From the NCBI GenBank assembly GCA_023078555.1, contig CM041199.1:6949315-7013314 (forward strand): a stretch of 64,000 nucleotides of DNA, given 5' to 3'. Position 1 is the first letter of the stretch, and each line of letters opens with the position of its first letter. The notes under the pieces are model-generated. The model worked only from the letters and a program-made list of their open reading frames with translations, had not been told where the DNA came from and did not search any database. Below, piece by piece: positions 1 through 11,300 of this stretch. This DNA comes from Ulva prolifera (Eukaryota > Chlorophyta > Ulvophyceae > Ulvales > Ulvaceae). Position numbers and translations under genes: made by a program.

Positions 1-747
1 TCCACTCTTGACGCAGACATGGACACTCCGGAACTTGCACCGAACCTCGTCACACAGAGAGGCTCGACACATCAGCAGGACGTGAACGACAAATACAACC
101 AATTTTTGTGACAGCGACTGTAACATATGGTTTTCAACACAGTTCTAAGGAAGGGCTGTATAATGTTTGGCCATTTGCACCTCGCGCGCAGACCGCTTAC
201 TGAGCGCTCCTCATCAGATCCGACGGGCTGACATATCGATTAATGGCTCAGTGAGCTTAGCAAGCACATGCCCCCACTATGAAGACCACTGGCATAGCAT
301 GTAGATGCTCGAAGAGTTGGAAATGGGGTCGCGGCCGCTGCAGGGCTTCCGTGTGCCTGTAAGCGTTGGAGCTGGAGGACAGTGGATCATGCATGCACTG
401 AGACGGCGTCCATGACCACTTCTGTCAGCCTGTGCCCGAACTGTGGCCTTTCACATCGCAGCTTTTAGATTGTGGAGGCGCTGCGAAAGCCTTACTAGTC
501 TTGAGGTCGCTTTAACCTACTGCTCATCTCCCCACTTGCGTGCATCACCAGAGCAAGCACGCATCCACGCAAGTAGAATTTGATCCACACCTTTCATAAC
601 ATACATTCTGCCCAATATCTTTCTTTCATGATGGGCATGGAGCTTGACACTAACGGCGAAGACGCTGCCCGTTGCGCGCATATACGGGTGCGATAAGAAT
701 TGGCGACGCTTATGTGCTCTGAAATTTATAATAACATCTGCTTCTAG
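1..747. other. No gene recognised; may hold 5' exon(s) of the beta-helix gene
   Basis: I see no coding segment I can support here. The next gene (748 onward) enters its first visible exon through a likely splice acceptor (TTCTAG ending at 747), so one or more upstream exons may lie here or left of the window. The same frame has a TGA at 629-631. Confidence 0.4.
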
Positions 748-3318
748 TCTGGCAGCATATCAGGCGTTTCTTGACTCGCTGTCCAGAACAGGTGGGCAAT
801 CAAGTGCGCTGCGTGTGCAGACGCTGGCGCAGCTGTCCAGCGCTCTTCGGGACCCGCTATCACCGCTGGTGATTGATCTTGGTGGACGCTTCTTCAGTGC
901 CAACGGAGTGGCTGCAAGGCCTCGTCAACCTGTAGCGCGGACCACACGCCAGTCTGAAGACTCCAACATGGACGGCACCGAGTCTCCCGTCGGTCACTCA
1001 GTTCACAGCGATAGTCGCTTTGCTGTTGGCGCTGGCGCTTGCACGGAGGAAGTCTCTAGCAGCGCAACGTCGTCTGCGTCAGTGCATCCCGCTGACACGA
1101 TGACCTCCCGGCCCAGCTCTGCCCTGCGCCAACCTCTCCGACGCAGGAGTGCCCGACGGACAGCAACTCGCGCCCCCACTGCGCCTCAACAGCACGCTGC
1201 GCAGGCGGATATCGAGCTGCTACCAGACGTCGACATGCAGGACGTGGCAGAGTTCGTTGCCCGGGCTGCACACGCCCACGCTGCAGATGCCCTAGCGGAT
1301 GGCTTGCAACGCCTGGGCAGCGATGCTGCTTTCTCTGCCGACACAGGTGATGATGTCGCAAGTGCTCGTGGCCACGATGAGGAGGACTCTGATGACAGCG
1401 AAGCCGGGGACGGCCTTGACTGGGGGCCGCGGCACACTCTTGGGCCGCTAAGCCTGCCTAAAGCCGAACCCCGGCCCCCCCTCCCGTCACAGTTCCTCGA
1501 CATCGTTCGCCCAGGCACGGTGCTATGCAACGGCGTTATCGAGCTCCCAGAGTGCGGCCCGTTCTCTGCGCCACATCCATGCACAGCACCTCCACCCACG
1601 CTGCATCGGTGATTGCCGTGGGCGCGGCATAATAATGTCGTCCTCATGTGGGGCCTGGGCGTTCGTAGCTGTGGGGCTGAGCTCTCGCGCCTGGCCCGTC
1701 TGTGAATGCACTGAGGTGTATCTCCCCCCCCCCCCCCCCCCCCCCAAGCATGCATGGACAGAACGGCCAGTTATTGTGTCGCAGAACGGCGAGTACGTCT
1801 GAGGCGCCCACAGCGCCCAACTCGCCACTGCCTGTGTCCATGCTGCACCATACACCATGCACTTTGCACAGCAGGCCCGGCCTTCCCACGTATTTCCTGC
1901 AGGGTCGTTTGCCCACCAGGGCTCTGCAGCAACCCATGCGCCCACCACACCCCCCTTCACGGTGCAGCGCCATGTCAACCCGTCAGCATGCCACCCCCAT
2001 CATACTGCTCCGCCACGCAGACATGCTACCACCGCGGCGTCCGGCCGGCACCCGCTACCTCAACGCCGAGATTTGGAGTGAAAACCCCGCTAGACCAAAG
2101 AGTCTAAGAAGTAAATTATCCCCGTATCGTGCGCAGGAACATGGCGATCCGCGTGACCGCATCGGCGACGCTGCGCGACCTGCGCCTGCGCGGCTCCGGC
2201 GTGCCCTCCGAGGAGTACTGGGGCTACGCGTACCCCGGCCTCGTGTCGGTCGTCGGCGATACCGGCTCCTCCGCGCGCCGCATCCGCGTCGCCCTCACCG
2301 GCCTCGAGCTGCGCCGCGTCGGCACGTCGAACGGCGTCAAGGTCGTCGGCGCCGCCGACGTCGCCCTCAGCCGCTGCTCCGTCTGCAACTGCCGCCGCAA
2401 CGGCATCATCGTGCAGGGGCCGGGGGCGCGCGCGACGCTGCGGCACTGCAAGTCGTTCCAGAACGAGGCGTCGGGGCTGTGGGTCGTCGGGCAGGGCCAC
2501 GTGAGCGCGGCGCACTGCTACTTCGGGGACAACCGCTGCAACGGCGCGGCGTGCTGGGACGCGGCGTCGTCGCTGACGGCGTTCCGCTGCGTGTTCCAGA
2601 ACAACGCGGCGAACGGCGTGCGGTACCTGTACGGCGCGACGGGCGCGCTCGAGCGCTGCATGGTGGCGGGCAACCAGGAGCAGGGCCTCGAGGCCGGGGA
2701 GGCCGCGACCGCCGTGCGCGTGTGCGCCTCGACGCTCACAGGTGCTGCTTGAGCTCTCCCTCCTGCCTCGTGGCATGTTCTGGTCTGCGTATGCTGCCTC
2801 CGGTCATGTGACAGGGATCCTGGTAAATGTGTACCTCAGTGTCCTTGTCCACGTATCTGTATGGTCCTATGTTGAGTGTACCAACACTGTGGTTTGCGCT
2901 TCATATCACATCGCGTAGACATGGTCCATGATAAACTGATAGGTCGGACGTAAGCTCTGTCCAGAGCAGGCCATGAAATTCGTCCATCCAGTTGCATGCA
3001 TGCATGCATTGCGTGTTCGCAGCTGCTCTGGAGTCCATTGCATGAAGTTCCCATCTCTTGTCCTTCGTGCTGGCGCGTCGCGTTCACCTGCCGCGTGGTG
3101 CAGGCAACCACAACTGGGCGGTCAAGACGTACAAGCGAGCCGCCGTGTTCCTGCGGGGCTCGAGCGTCAACCGCGGCCACGTCGGCGCGCTGTCGGTGCA
3201 TGCGACCGGCGACCACACCGCGGTGCGCGCGAGCAACTGCGACTTTGGCGGCTCCTTCCACGTCCAGTACGCCGCCACCTTCTCCCGCCTCCCCGAGGTG
3301 CGCCCGCAGGCCTCGTAG
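748..3318 (+). CDS. Right-handed beta-helix repeat protein, 5' end unresolved
   Basis: Three exons join in phase: about 748-1551, 2137-2741 and 3104-3318 (TAG). Donors are GTGCGG at 1552 and GTGCTG at 2742; acceptors end in GCAG. The first exon encodes a low-complexity acidic region, then the segment IVRPGTVLCNGVIELPE, which runs into ENMAIRVTASATLRDLRLRG after splicing. Exon 2 has repeated coils rich in V/G/N (VKVVGAADVALSRC, NGIIVQGPGARATLRHC, SGLWVVGQGHVSAAHC, NGVRYLYGATGALERC), the ladder typical of parallel beta-helix proteins such as pectate-lyase-like or FBXO11-like folds. The substrate or partner cannot be told. The stop at 3316-3318 follows a possible donor (GAG|GTGCGC near 3298), so the protein may instead continue into an unseen exon. 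Exon 2 is much more GC-rich than its introns. Confidence 0.75.
1724..1745. repeat. Poly-C run, 22 bases, in intron 1 of the beta-helix gene
   Basis: An uninterrupted C homopolymer lies between the donor at 1552 and the acceptor at 2136. Length is probably variable and prone to sequencing error. Confidence 0.9.
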
Positions 3319-4175
3319 GGCCGCAGCCACACAGCTCCGCGGGCCCGGTCGAGGGGGGGGGGGGGGTCCTGCTGGTGGAGGTGCCCCAGTGTGTGTGACA
3401 TGCATGCATGCATGCGTGCACCCACTGGATATGCTGTTGCAGACATGCACCGTCCATGGTGGAGGGTATCTGCGGCGCGGGGCTGGTGCGGCCAGAGAGG
3501 TCACCATGGCCGCTCGATTGGGGTGTCGCCGTGCCGGTGGCGCTGGAGGAGGCCGGGGTTGCTGTGAGGTGTGTTGAGGAAGCTGTGGGGGCCGGAGTGG
3601 TGGTCTTCGGCAGTTTGTGTGCGCATGCTGGGTGTGCTGGTACGTTGCACCAGGAACCGGGATGCATGCCAGACATGCAAGATGAGAGATTTTATTTATT
3701 TCAGTACAGCGAAACATGGGGCTTGTGATGGTTAGGACAGTAGCTCGAAGATGCAGAGGCGGTTGCCTGTGTGTCCACTTGCGTGATGTGCATGGCACAG
3801 GTGCCGATGCAAAGCTGCCATGGCGGCCACAGGTGTCTTTCAGAAGATAGTGTGGATGCGATTGGAGTCACCACTGTGGTGGCCAGAGCCGGGGCTATGC
3901 TTGTGGCCAGAGGTGTGGCTGTAGGTAGGGTGAGGGAAAGACTCCAGCATGGCAGGGTGCGTTGTGGCCGACGTGTAACAATACAGCCTGCCGCAACAGC
4001 CACAGCTTGCACAGATTGCCTCCTAGCTTCCTTTTGGCATCCATGTCTGACCGATCGCTGCCTGTACACCCATAATTGAGCCAATGCTGGAAGAGGACAC
4101 AGCTGACTGCACAGCCCACGATCAGGCCACTGTACTCCTGTCGCCTAAGTAGTTCGCTGGATCTGTAGTGAGACG
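3319..4175. other. No gene recognised
   Basis: A 14-base G run sits at 3353-3366 and alternating TGCATG words at about 3399-3418. Nothing with recognisable coding character is seen before the hAT target duplication at 4176. Confidence 0.4.
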
Positions 4176-4183
4176 CTGCATGG

Positions 4184-5107
4184 TAGGGATGGCACAGAGC
4201 CGAGGTGAGTGTCCATCTCGTCTCGTGCCGAGGTCTAGGTGGCACGAGATCAACCGAGGTGACCTAGGAATCGTACGAGTTGACCTCGGACTCGTACGAT
4301 TTCACCTCGGACTCGTACGATTCACCTCGGATTGCACTATTTCACCTCGGATCGGGTGTGCAGGCATGTACAAAGCAGTATTACGCTTGTTCAATCAATA
4401 TATAGCATTGCAATACAATGCAGTCGACATACAAACCTTACAATAGTCATTCAATTGATTCCACCTCCCTGCACTTGTACCGAATCGTACCAGCGGCGGA
4501 TTGGCGTGCTTCCGCGAGGTGCGTTTCAATAGGAAGGTGCTTCTTGCACGTAGCACCTTCCTCTCGGTTAAGGATCATGTGCTTGGCAATAGAATCGTGT
4601 GGGTTTTTGATTGAAAGGAGAGTTTGACAAAACTTGCATCTGTAGAATACCCCGTGATCTGTCTTTGCGGTAGTGACACACTCCCAATACTTCTTCTGGC
4701 CCCTATTACGTGCCTTTTCAGCTTTGAGATGCAACTCATCTATGTCTGTGTCAGTTTCTGGCGCGCTACGCTTTCTGCCTGATGCAGAGGACACATAAGA
4801 ACTGTTGTGATCGTCCATACCGGGCACTTGTTTAATTCAATTGCAGGATCGCCAGTGGTAATCAATGTGAGTAATTTATTTATAGTTTGTTCATGCCCTG
4901 GGCTTGTGCACCTGTGTCCGCAATATGTGGTTTCCAATCAGTGTCTAGTAGTGCGTCTGAGGCTTTAAGCAGTGTTCGATATAACGGGACCTAGACCCCA
5001 TCCGAGGTGGGCCATTTTTTCACCTCGGCCTCGGTACGAGACTCGTACCGAGTTCATTCACCTCGGACTAGAACGAGGTCCTCGACCTCGCCTTTGTGCC
5101 ATCCCTA
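4184..5107. mobile_element. Non-autonomous hAT-type DNA transposon, complete with TIRs and target duplication
   Basis: The element starts TAGGGATGGCACA and ends with its reverse complement TGTGCCATCCCTA. The terminal inverted repeat extends to about 22 bp with two mismatches. It is flanked by a perfect 8-bp direct duplication CTGCATGG (4176-4183 and 5108-5115), the hallmark of hAT transposition. Both subterminal regions (about 4200-4360 and 4990-5095) carry many copies in both orientations of a CACCTCGGA / TCGTACGA motif, like transposase-binding subterminal repeats of hAT elements. At 924 bp it is too short for a full transposase but keeps a BED zinc-finger frame (see 4447-4827). The perfect duplication suggests a fairly recent insertion. 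Confidence 0.93.
4447..4827 (-). pseudogene. BED-type zinc-finger fragment of a hAT transposase
   Basis: The 126-residue frame begins with an acidic, Ser-rich leader and basic patch (SGRKRSAPETDTDID). It then has a BED-like finger: aromatic lead-in KKYWECV, a Cys pair in YRCKFC, and a downstream His/Cys pair (AKHM, then GATC). BED domains are the DNA-binding N-termini of hAT transposases. No RNase-H-like catalytic domain or dimerisation region exists inside the element, so this is either a relic of the N-terminal exon or a stand-alone DNA-binding protein that could compete for transposon ends. It lies wholly inside the element at 4184-5107, antisense to the window. Confidence 0.75.
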
Positions 5108-5115
5108 CTGCATGG

Positions 5116-6758
5116 TGACTTCTTTAGCTCAGCACATGGCCCTAGCAAATTGGTCATGCATGGTTTATGCCGATGGCGATTGGTGGTTTGTTGTGGCTGC
5201 TTGGTGCCCGACGATGTACGTACATGCAGCGTCAAGATCTGCTTGATTGGGTAGACACTCAACCTCTGATTGAGACTCAGTGTGTACATTAACCGTTTCA
5301 TCAGCAGTATGTTCGTCGCCTGCCATAGCAGTTCCATGTTGCCACCGTACCTGTGCTCAGTCACATGGCACAGGCACCCCATGGTACTTACAATGTGCAT
5401 TCGGACTGTTTTTCTGGTTTATTGTATTTCTCCTGACCATGAAGATTGCCAGAACCCGCGAGTGCGGTAGTGCGTCGATAATGCATCAAACTCCCTGTGC
5501 AACGTGTATTCTGACGAGCCATTGCACTATTCTCTTTCATCGTGTCAGCATTTCGGTACTCTACTTACACAGATTGCAACCGCGGGCGTCAGCTTGCTCG
5601 CCTTTCACAATCACTTGCAGGTCGGGGGCGCGTGAGGTGAAGCGCCGGGAGCGGTCATGCGTGTTGTTCTGCAAATACCCCCAGCTTCATTGCAGACATG
5701 CACGCAGATATGAGCGATGGTTCAACAATGGACAGGTAGTGGGCTTGTATTCAGTATGGGCGCTGTTGGGCCACGGCAGCTGGAAGCTCATCAAGGTATC
5801 GCTCGGAGGCAGGTTTGTTGAAACTGTACATTTGTGCCTGTGCACGCTCAAATACGCACTGGCGTCGTCAGAAACGTGCAGCTGGTTGAATTGTGTGCAT
5901 GGCGCAAATTGTGATATGCATGCACGACAGCAACAGCACGGAGGCACTGCTGATCGTCCATGTGGTGTTTTCCGAAGGTTGCGTGTTCACACGCAGCAAC
6001 AATCACTCGGAATCTAGAGGAACGAGATATGATGTGTCGGAATTTCAAGCTGTTGCTGAGGAGTTGATGCAGCCCCTTTCCTGGACTGATTCGTGGACGT
6101 CCTACGTCAGCCGAAACTGTTCATGTGCTCACACAAACAATTCTAATGAACACAAGGCATGTCTTCATCTTTCACATGGTTGTCAGAGGATGGTACACGT
6201 GCAACATCATGATGATGAGTGGAGAATGTCCAACGATGTGAATCAAAATGTCAATCAACAAGCAGCCATTGCAGATGTTTTGCCATCTTCACTCCAGGCA
6301 TACATTGACACCTGCGAAGCACAATTGGACTAGGTACCTTTCCAGTCCGCTGACCTAGCTACAGTACAACACAGCACAATACAAAGCATGGAACCGGCAA
6401 CAAGAAGCATGTATACATGCCAAATCGGCATGGCCGCCCTTCCGCGGAACGAACAGCAATGATCCCTTCGGGATAAGCACCACCTGCATAGGTGACCTAA
6501 CAAAACTGGAAGCGGCAACACCATGCCAGGGCACAGCCCAGTGTCCGCATGTACACAATGCGGAACACGGCATGATCATGAATCCGGCGTTGTGCCCATG
6601 TGAGGTGGCAGCCATGCAACATTCCACAGACAGATCATCCGTGCGCTCGTCATCTGAGGGAAAATCGGCGCCATCATGACATGGAGTCTCAGACGCGCTG
6701 GGTTGCCCGACATCAAATTGTGGCCGTGGCTTCGCTTTGCTGCCGTGTCACCATATCA
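5116..6758. other. No recognised gene; one uncharacterised open frame at 5893-6333 (+)
   Basis: The stretch lies between the hAT element and the 3' end of PP4R3. A plus-strand frame at 5893-6333 ends AYIDTCEAQLD and could be a terminal exon, but it matches no family I know and has no clear upstream partner. Confidence 0.3.
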
Positions 6759-8360
6759 CTACGCGTCCAGCGGCTTGTCTGAGGACACCTTGGCGGCCTT
6801 GGCGGACGGCGACTGGACGCCATTCTCTGCCATCCGTTTTGTCGTGCGGGTCTCTCCCGCTTCGTCGTCCTCCGTTGCAATGGAGCCGCCCGGCTTGGTA
6901 GCGCCCTGCGCCACAACGTCCGATGCTGCAGCGACCGCCGCAACAGCCACGTCTGTGTGTAGCGCGTCTGCACCGGTGATGGGCACCCCCGTCGCAACGA
7001 CCGGCACGCCCACCCCGACCGTCCCCCCCCGGGCCAACGCCCCCCCTTGAATCACCGGCACACCTTCCGCCACGGTCCCGGTGAAGCTCTTTGCTACAGC
7101 AGTAGGCGGCGTATCTGCCCCTGACACCCGATTCGCGGAGCCGGCCGCATCCTGGCCCTCGGCCGCAGCGGCAGCGGGGGCCTCCGGGGCCGTTTCGCGC
7201 CCGGACGCCGGGGCCACGCTCGTGGGCGCGTCGGCACTGACAGCCGCTGACCCCGAGAGCTGGGCGGGCTGTGAAGGCGGCAGGGTCGCGTGAGCTGGCA
7301 GCTGCGGCGCGCCCGGCTGACTCGGCGAGGCCGCGCCGAGCGGCTGCTGCTGCTGCTGCTGCTGCTTCGCTTTATTCCACCACCGCCCGAGGACGCCGGG
7401 ATAGGGGCTGCGGTTTGGCTGGGACTGCAGCGGCGATGCGAGGGGAGCGCTCCCGGAGGGCCACGACAGGGGGCCGTGGTCGGCCCCAGTGGATACCGCG
7501 TGCAGGTGCTCTGGCTCCGCCGGGACGCCCTGCCAGTTGCCCTCACCCGCCTCCGCAGCCTCCGCCATCGCGCGCAACGCCGCCAGCTTCTGCATCGACA
7601 TCGTGCCCACCTGCATCTGCGTCGACCCCTGGCCATCGTCACCCCGTGCGCTGCCTGGCTCCTGGGACGTTTTGGCAATCCGCTCGCGCTGCTCCCGCCC
7701 GTCGCCGCTCCCGACGCCCGGCGGCTCCTCCCGCTCCCGCTCGCGCGCCGCCCGCTGCGGGCCGCTGCGGATGAGGTCCTGCGCCGACACCGCCGCCGCG
7801 TCTCGCAGCGCAAGCGCACGCGCCTGCAGCTGCCGCTGCTGGGCATGCTGCGCCTGCATCTGCCGCTGCGCGGCCATCTGCTGCTGCTGTGAGTGTTGCT
7901 GGGCCTGCTGCTGCCGCTGGAAGGTATCCGCGTCGTGACGCAGGTCGGGTCGCTGAGACGCCTCCCGCGAATCGTGCCCACGTTTCCCAGCATGGCCAGC
8001 TGCCTGCATGCAAGCATCAAACGTGATCAGCCCCGGCTGCCTCAACCGAATGCATGTCTCCGAAAGGTATCAGTGCAGAAATTGGTGCCAGGGGACATGT
8101 CCGGCATGCATCGCAAACCGTTCCGCACCTGCAGATTCACAGCCCGTGGGTGCTGCTGCGGCTGCTGCTGCTGCTGCGCCTGCTGCTGGCCGCCGCTCCC
8201 TCCCGACAGAGGGGTCGAGATGTGCTGGGGGAACCACGACGCCCCGGACTTCTGGCCGCCCTTCGGCGACGCCGCCGTCGCGCCGGCGCCGCGGTTGAAC
8301 AGCGTGGACGCGGTGCTCTTGTACAGCGGCCCCGATCCGCCTTCACTGCGGGCCTGCTGC

Positions 8361-8398
<38 letters not shown>

Positions 8399-11300
8399 TG
8401 TAGGCCGGACCCCAGCCGGGAGATCGTCATCGTCGCCGTACGGCACCAGCCCCTGCAGCCACTCCCCGGCACTGAGCACAGCAGAACAGCCCCCTGCCCC
8501 ACGGGTCGACGCAGCAGAGCACCTCAAGTGGACGTCAAACAAGTCGCACATCACATGAGCAGCTTCCACCTAGCGCGACCAGGACACTTGCATCACATCC
8601 GCAGTCTCGCAGTTCGGCAGGGACGAAGCAGGCACGCAGCCGGAGAGATGCATGCGTGTCTGGACCGGAGGGTGCGCACCGAGAGGGAATCTCCCCCAGA
8701 CCACCGAGTGCCCGGGGGCGCTCGACTCCCAAGTCCCCATCGCTCACCACCGCCACCGTCCTTGCCCTCAGCGTCTGCGGGGGGGTCAGACATGTACACG
8801 CTGCTGACGCCGCTGAGCACCCCGGCGCTCGTGGCTACAGGGGGCGCACCGGCCCCCGCCGAGGCGCCGCCGCCGTCGTCGTCGCCGGCCGCAGAGAAGT
8901 AGTCCTCCTCTTCGCGCCCGAGGTCACGAGGATCTCGCGCTAGCCGCTGGCCGAGCCCACGAACTGGGGCACTGTTGGACACATCGCTAGGGGCGCTGCC
9001 AGGGTTCTGCAGCGGCAGCGGCGGGTCAAGGGCCGTCTACGGTGTGGGGCACCTAGCGTCCAAGCGGCTGTACACCAAAACTCGAAGGGCAAACTGGAAG
9101 CATCACTTTATGGAACTCTCTTAGAGCATCACTGGAACGGACCAGCACCCACAGATCCCCGTCTCGTGCCAGATTTGAGCATTGTTGCTCGTGTACAAGG
9201 TCCACTACCACATTGATCAGTGAGTGATCATGAGGACATAGCAGGCCGCGCCGTGAGATGCGGGCGAGCAGCAGCTTGTGCATCCGCCTGCCGCAATCAC
9301 CATGATATAAAACACACAGCATCTGAGCCAAGTGAGGTATAGGGTCGCGAGGCCTGAGAGCAACTGCCTGCATTGTTGTGTAACACAAGAGGTCACCGCC
9401 GGACGGCGGGCGGGGTGGCGGATGCTGCGCACCCGGACATTGTCTGCCGCGTCCTTCAGGAGCTTGAAAGTCCGCACGTACGAGATGTGCTTGACACGCG
9501 GCCAGTACTCGTCGGCAAAGTGCAGCATCACCATCTTCGTGTCGGCCTGCCGGATGAACTCTGTCATCTCGAGGAACGTTGAGTTGAGGAGGTTGGGCGT
9601 GTCGCCGTTCGCGAGGAAGGCCGCGACCGGCTCATCGAAGAGGTTGTTCTTGATGATGTACCTGTAGTGCGACACGCATGGGAATCCGCGGCATCATATT
9701 CCGCGATGCATTCGCAGGGAGGCATGGTGCGGCGTGAGGTGTCCGAGCTGTCTGTCAACGGTCTACTCGGACTGTGGCAAGGGACCAGAATTCACATTCT
9801 ACCACAGTGGGCATAACTGACCTTAGGTAATAATGTGGAATCGATCTGGGGCACGGGCAGGAAGGCACCGTAGTGGGGACCACTGAAGCCCCAAACAGGG
9901 ATAGTGGTTGGCTGATTTGGATGCCTCGACTGCATCTGAGGCAATGCACACGGAAATAGCGCGACACGAATAGCAACCTCACTTGTGGCCATGTCACCCA
10001 CACATAGATTTGGGCCTGACATATACACATCTGACGGCGGCGCATCGTGCCAAGGGGAGCAACGTGAAAGCATACTTGTTGTAGAAGTCATCCTTCAGGC
10101 CGAGGCACGTGCGAAAGAATCGCAGCGCTGAGACGGCGAGCCACTTCTTCGGGGACTTCAGCAGTGCAAGCACCTTGTGGATGATCTGAGTCCGCAGCAC
10201 ATGGAACTTCATGCGGAAGTGGTGCTGGGTCACGCAGTATTGCAAGAGGTCCACGATCAACGCCAGTACGAACGGCGGAGGCACCGGCGGGTCGTCGGGC
10301 AACGGCCCGACTGCAGCCGAGACACTCGCTGCTGTGCTGTCTGCAGCTGGAGCTGCCGAAGGCGCAGCATCGCCCTTCTCTGCGCCGCTGCCGTTCTCTG
10401 CGGCTGTGGCGCCGCCGCCGTCGTCGCTTGCGACCACCGTGGCCGCGCCGGCCACGGCGGCATCTGCCTCCGGCGCCGCTGCGGCGCCTTCCGCCACTGT
10501 TGCAGGGGAGGCTCCGCCGCCAGCGGCGGCGGCGGCGGCCGGCTTCGCGGCAGCGGCGCTGCCGCCCTCCGCCTTGGCCACGCCAGGGGCGGCCTCCGCT
10601 GCAGCGAGCTGCCGGCCTGCGGCGGCAACGACGCGCACAATGCGCTCCATGAAGGAGCTGTAGAACAGCTCTAGGAAGTCGTTCTTCTGCGCGTTCACCT
10701 CCATCGACTCCGGGTCGAGCAGGCACTTCAGGGCCTCGCAGGCCTGCTCCGGCAGGCCGAGCTCATCATCAGATAGGAGCAGGGAGATGAGGCGCGAGAG
10801 CAGCGTGTGCGGCGGCGGCAGCGCTGCGGCGCGCATGCTCACAACGTCCGCCTGCAGCACCATCAGGATGACCTCCATCGCCTTGGTGCGCGCCTTGGCG
10901 TTTCGCGAGCAGAGGCCGCAGGAGAGGACGTCGATGACGTTCTCCTTCATGAAGAGGGAGATGATGTCCGCACGATTCGCGAAGTTGGGGTGCGCCGTTA
11001 GGTGGCAGATCTCCTGCACACCATGAGTCTGTCACCTGCTGCACTCGCTGCTGCGGCTGGGTATTCAGTTAAGCTGACGTTTTTCATCTACCCGCCGGAT
11101 TGAAGTCTGTGACGACTGCTGCGCATGCTCTGTGTCCTTGGAAGAGCCCTTCAACCGGAGCCACAATGTGGATGCTGTGTTCTATTTCCGGACCTGTGAA
11201 TGCCCCAATGGATCCGCCAATGTAGCCATGAATAGATACAACAACAAGATTCTCCCATCTGAACAACCTCAAACCACAGATAATACCGGGCTAAGAGATT

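Noticed and set aside
2836..3798. A 320-codon His/Pro-rich minus-strand frame
   Set aside because: It is antisense to beta-helix exon 3 and made of repetitive CATGCA-type DNA.
7094..8020. A 308-codon Arg/Ser-rich minus-strand frame
   Set aside because: It is the alternative frame of the Gln-rich PP4R3 exon, a by-product of CAG-rich DNA.
8593..8800. Extending PP4R3 exon 6 to the GTGAGC donor near 8751
   Set aside because: That donor leaves phase 1, but the next exon must start in phase 0 to read GLVPYGDDDD; the true donor is probably a little upstream.
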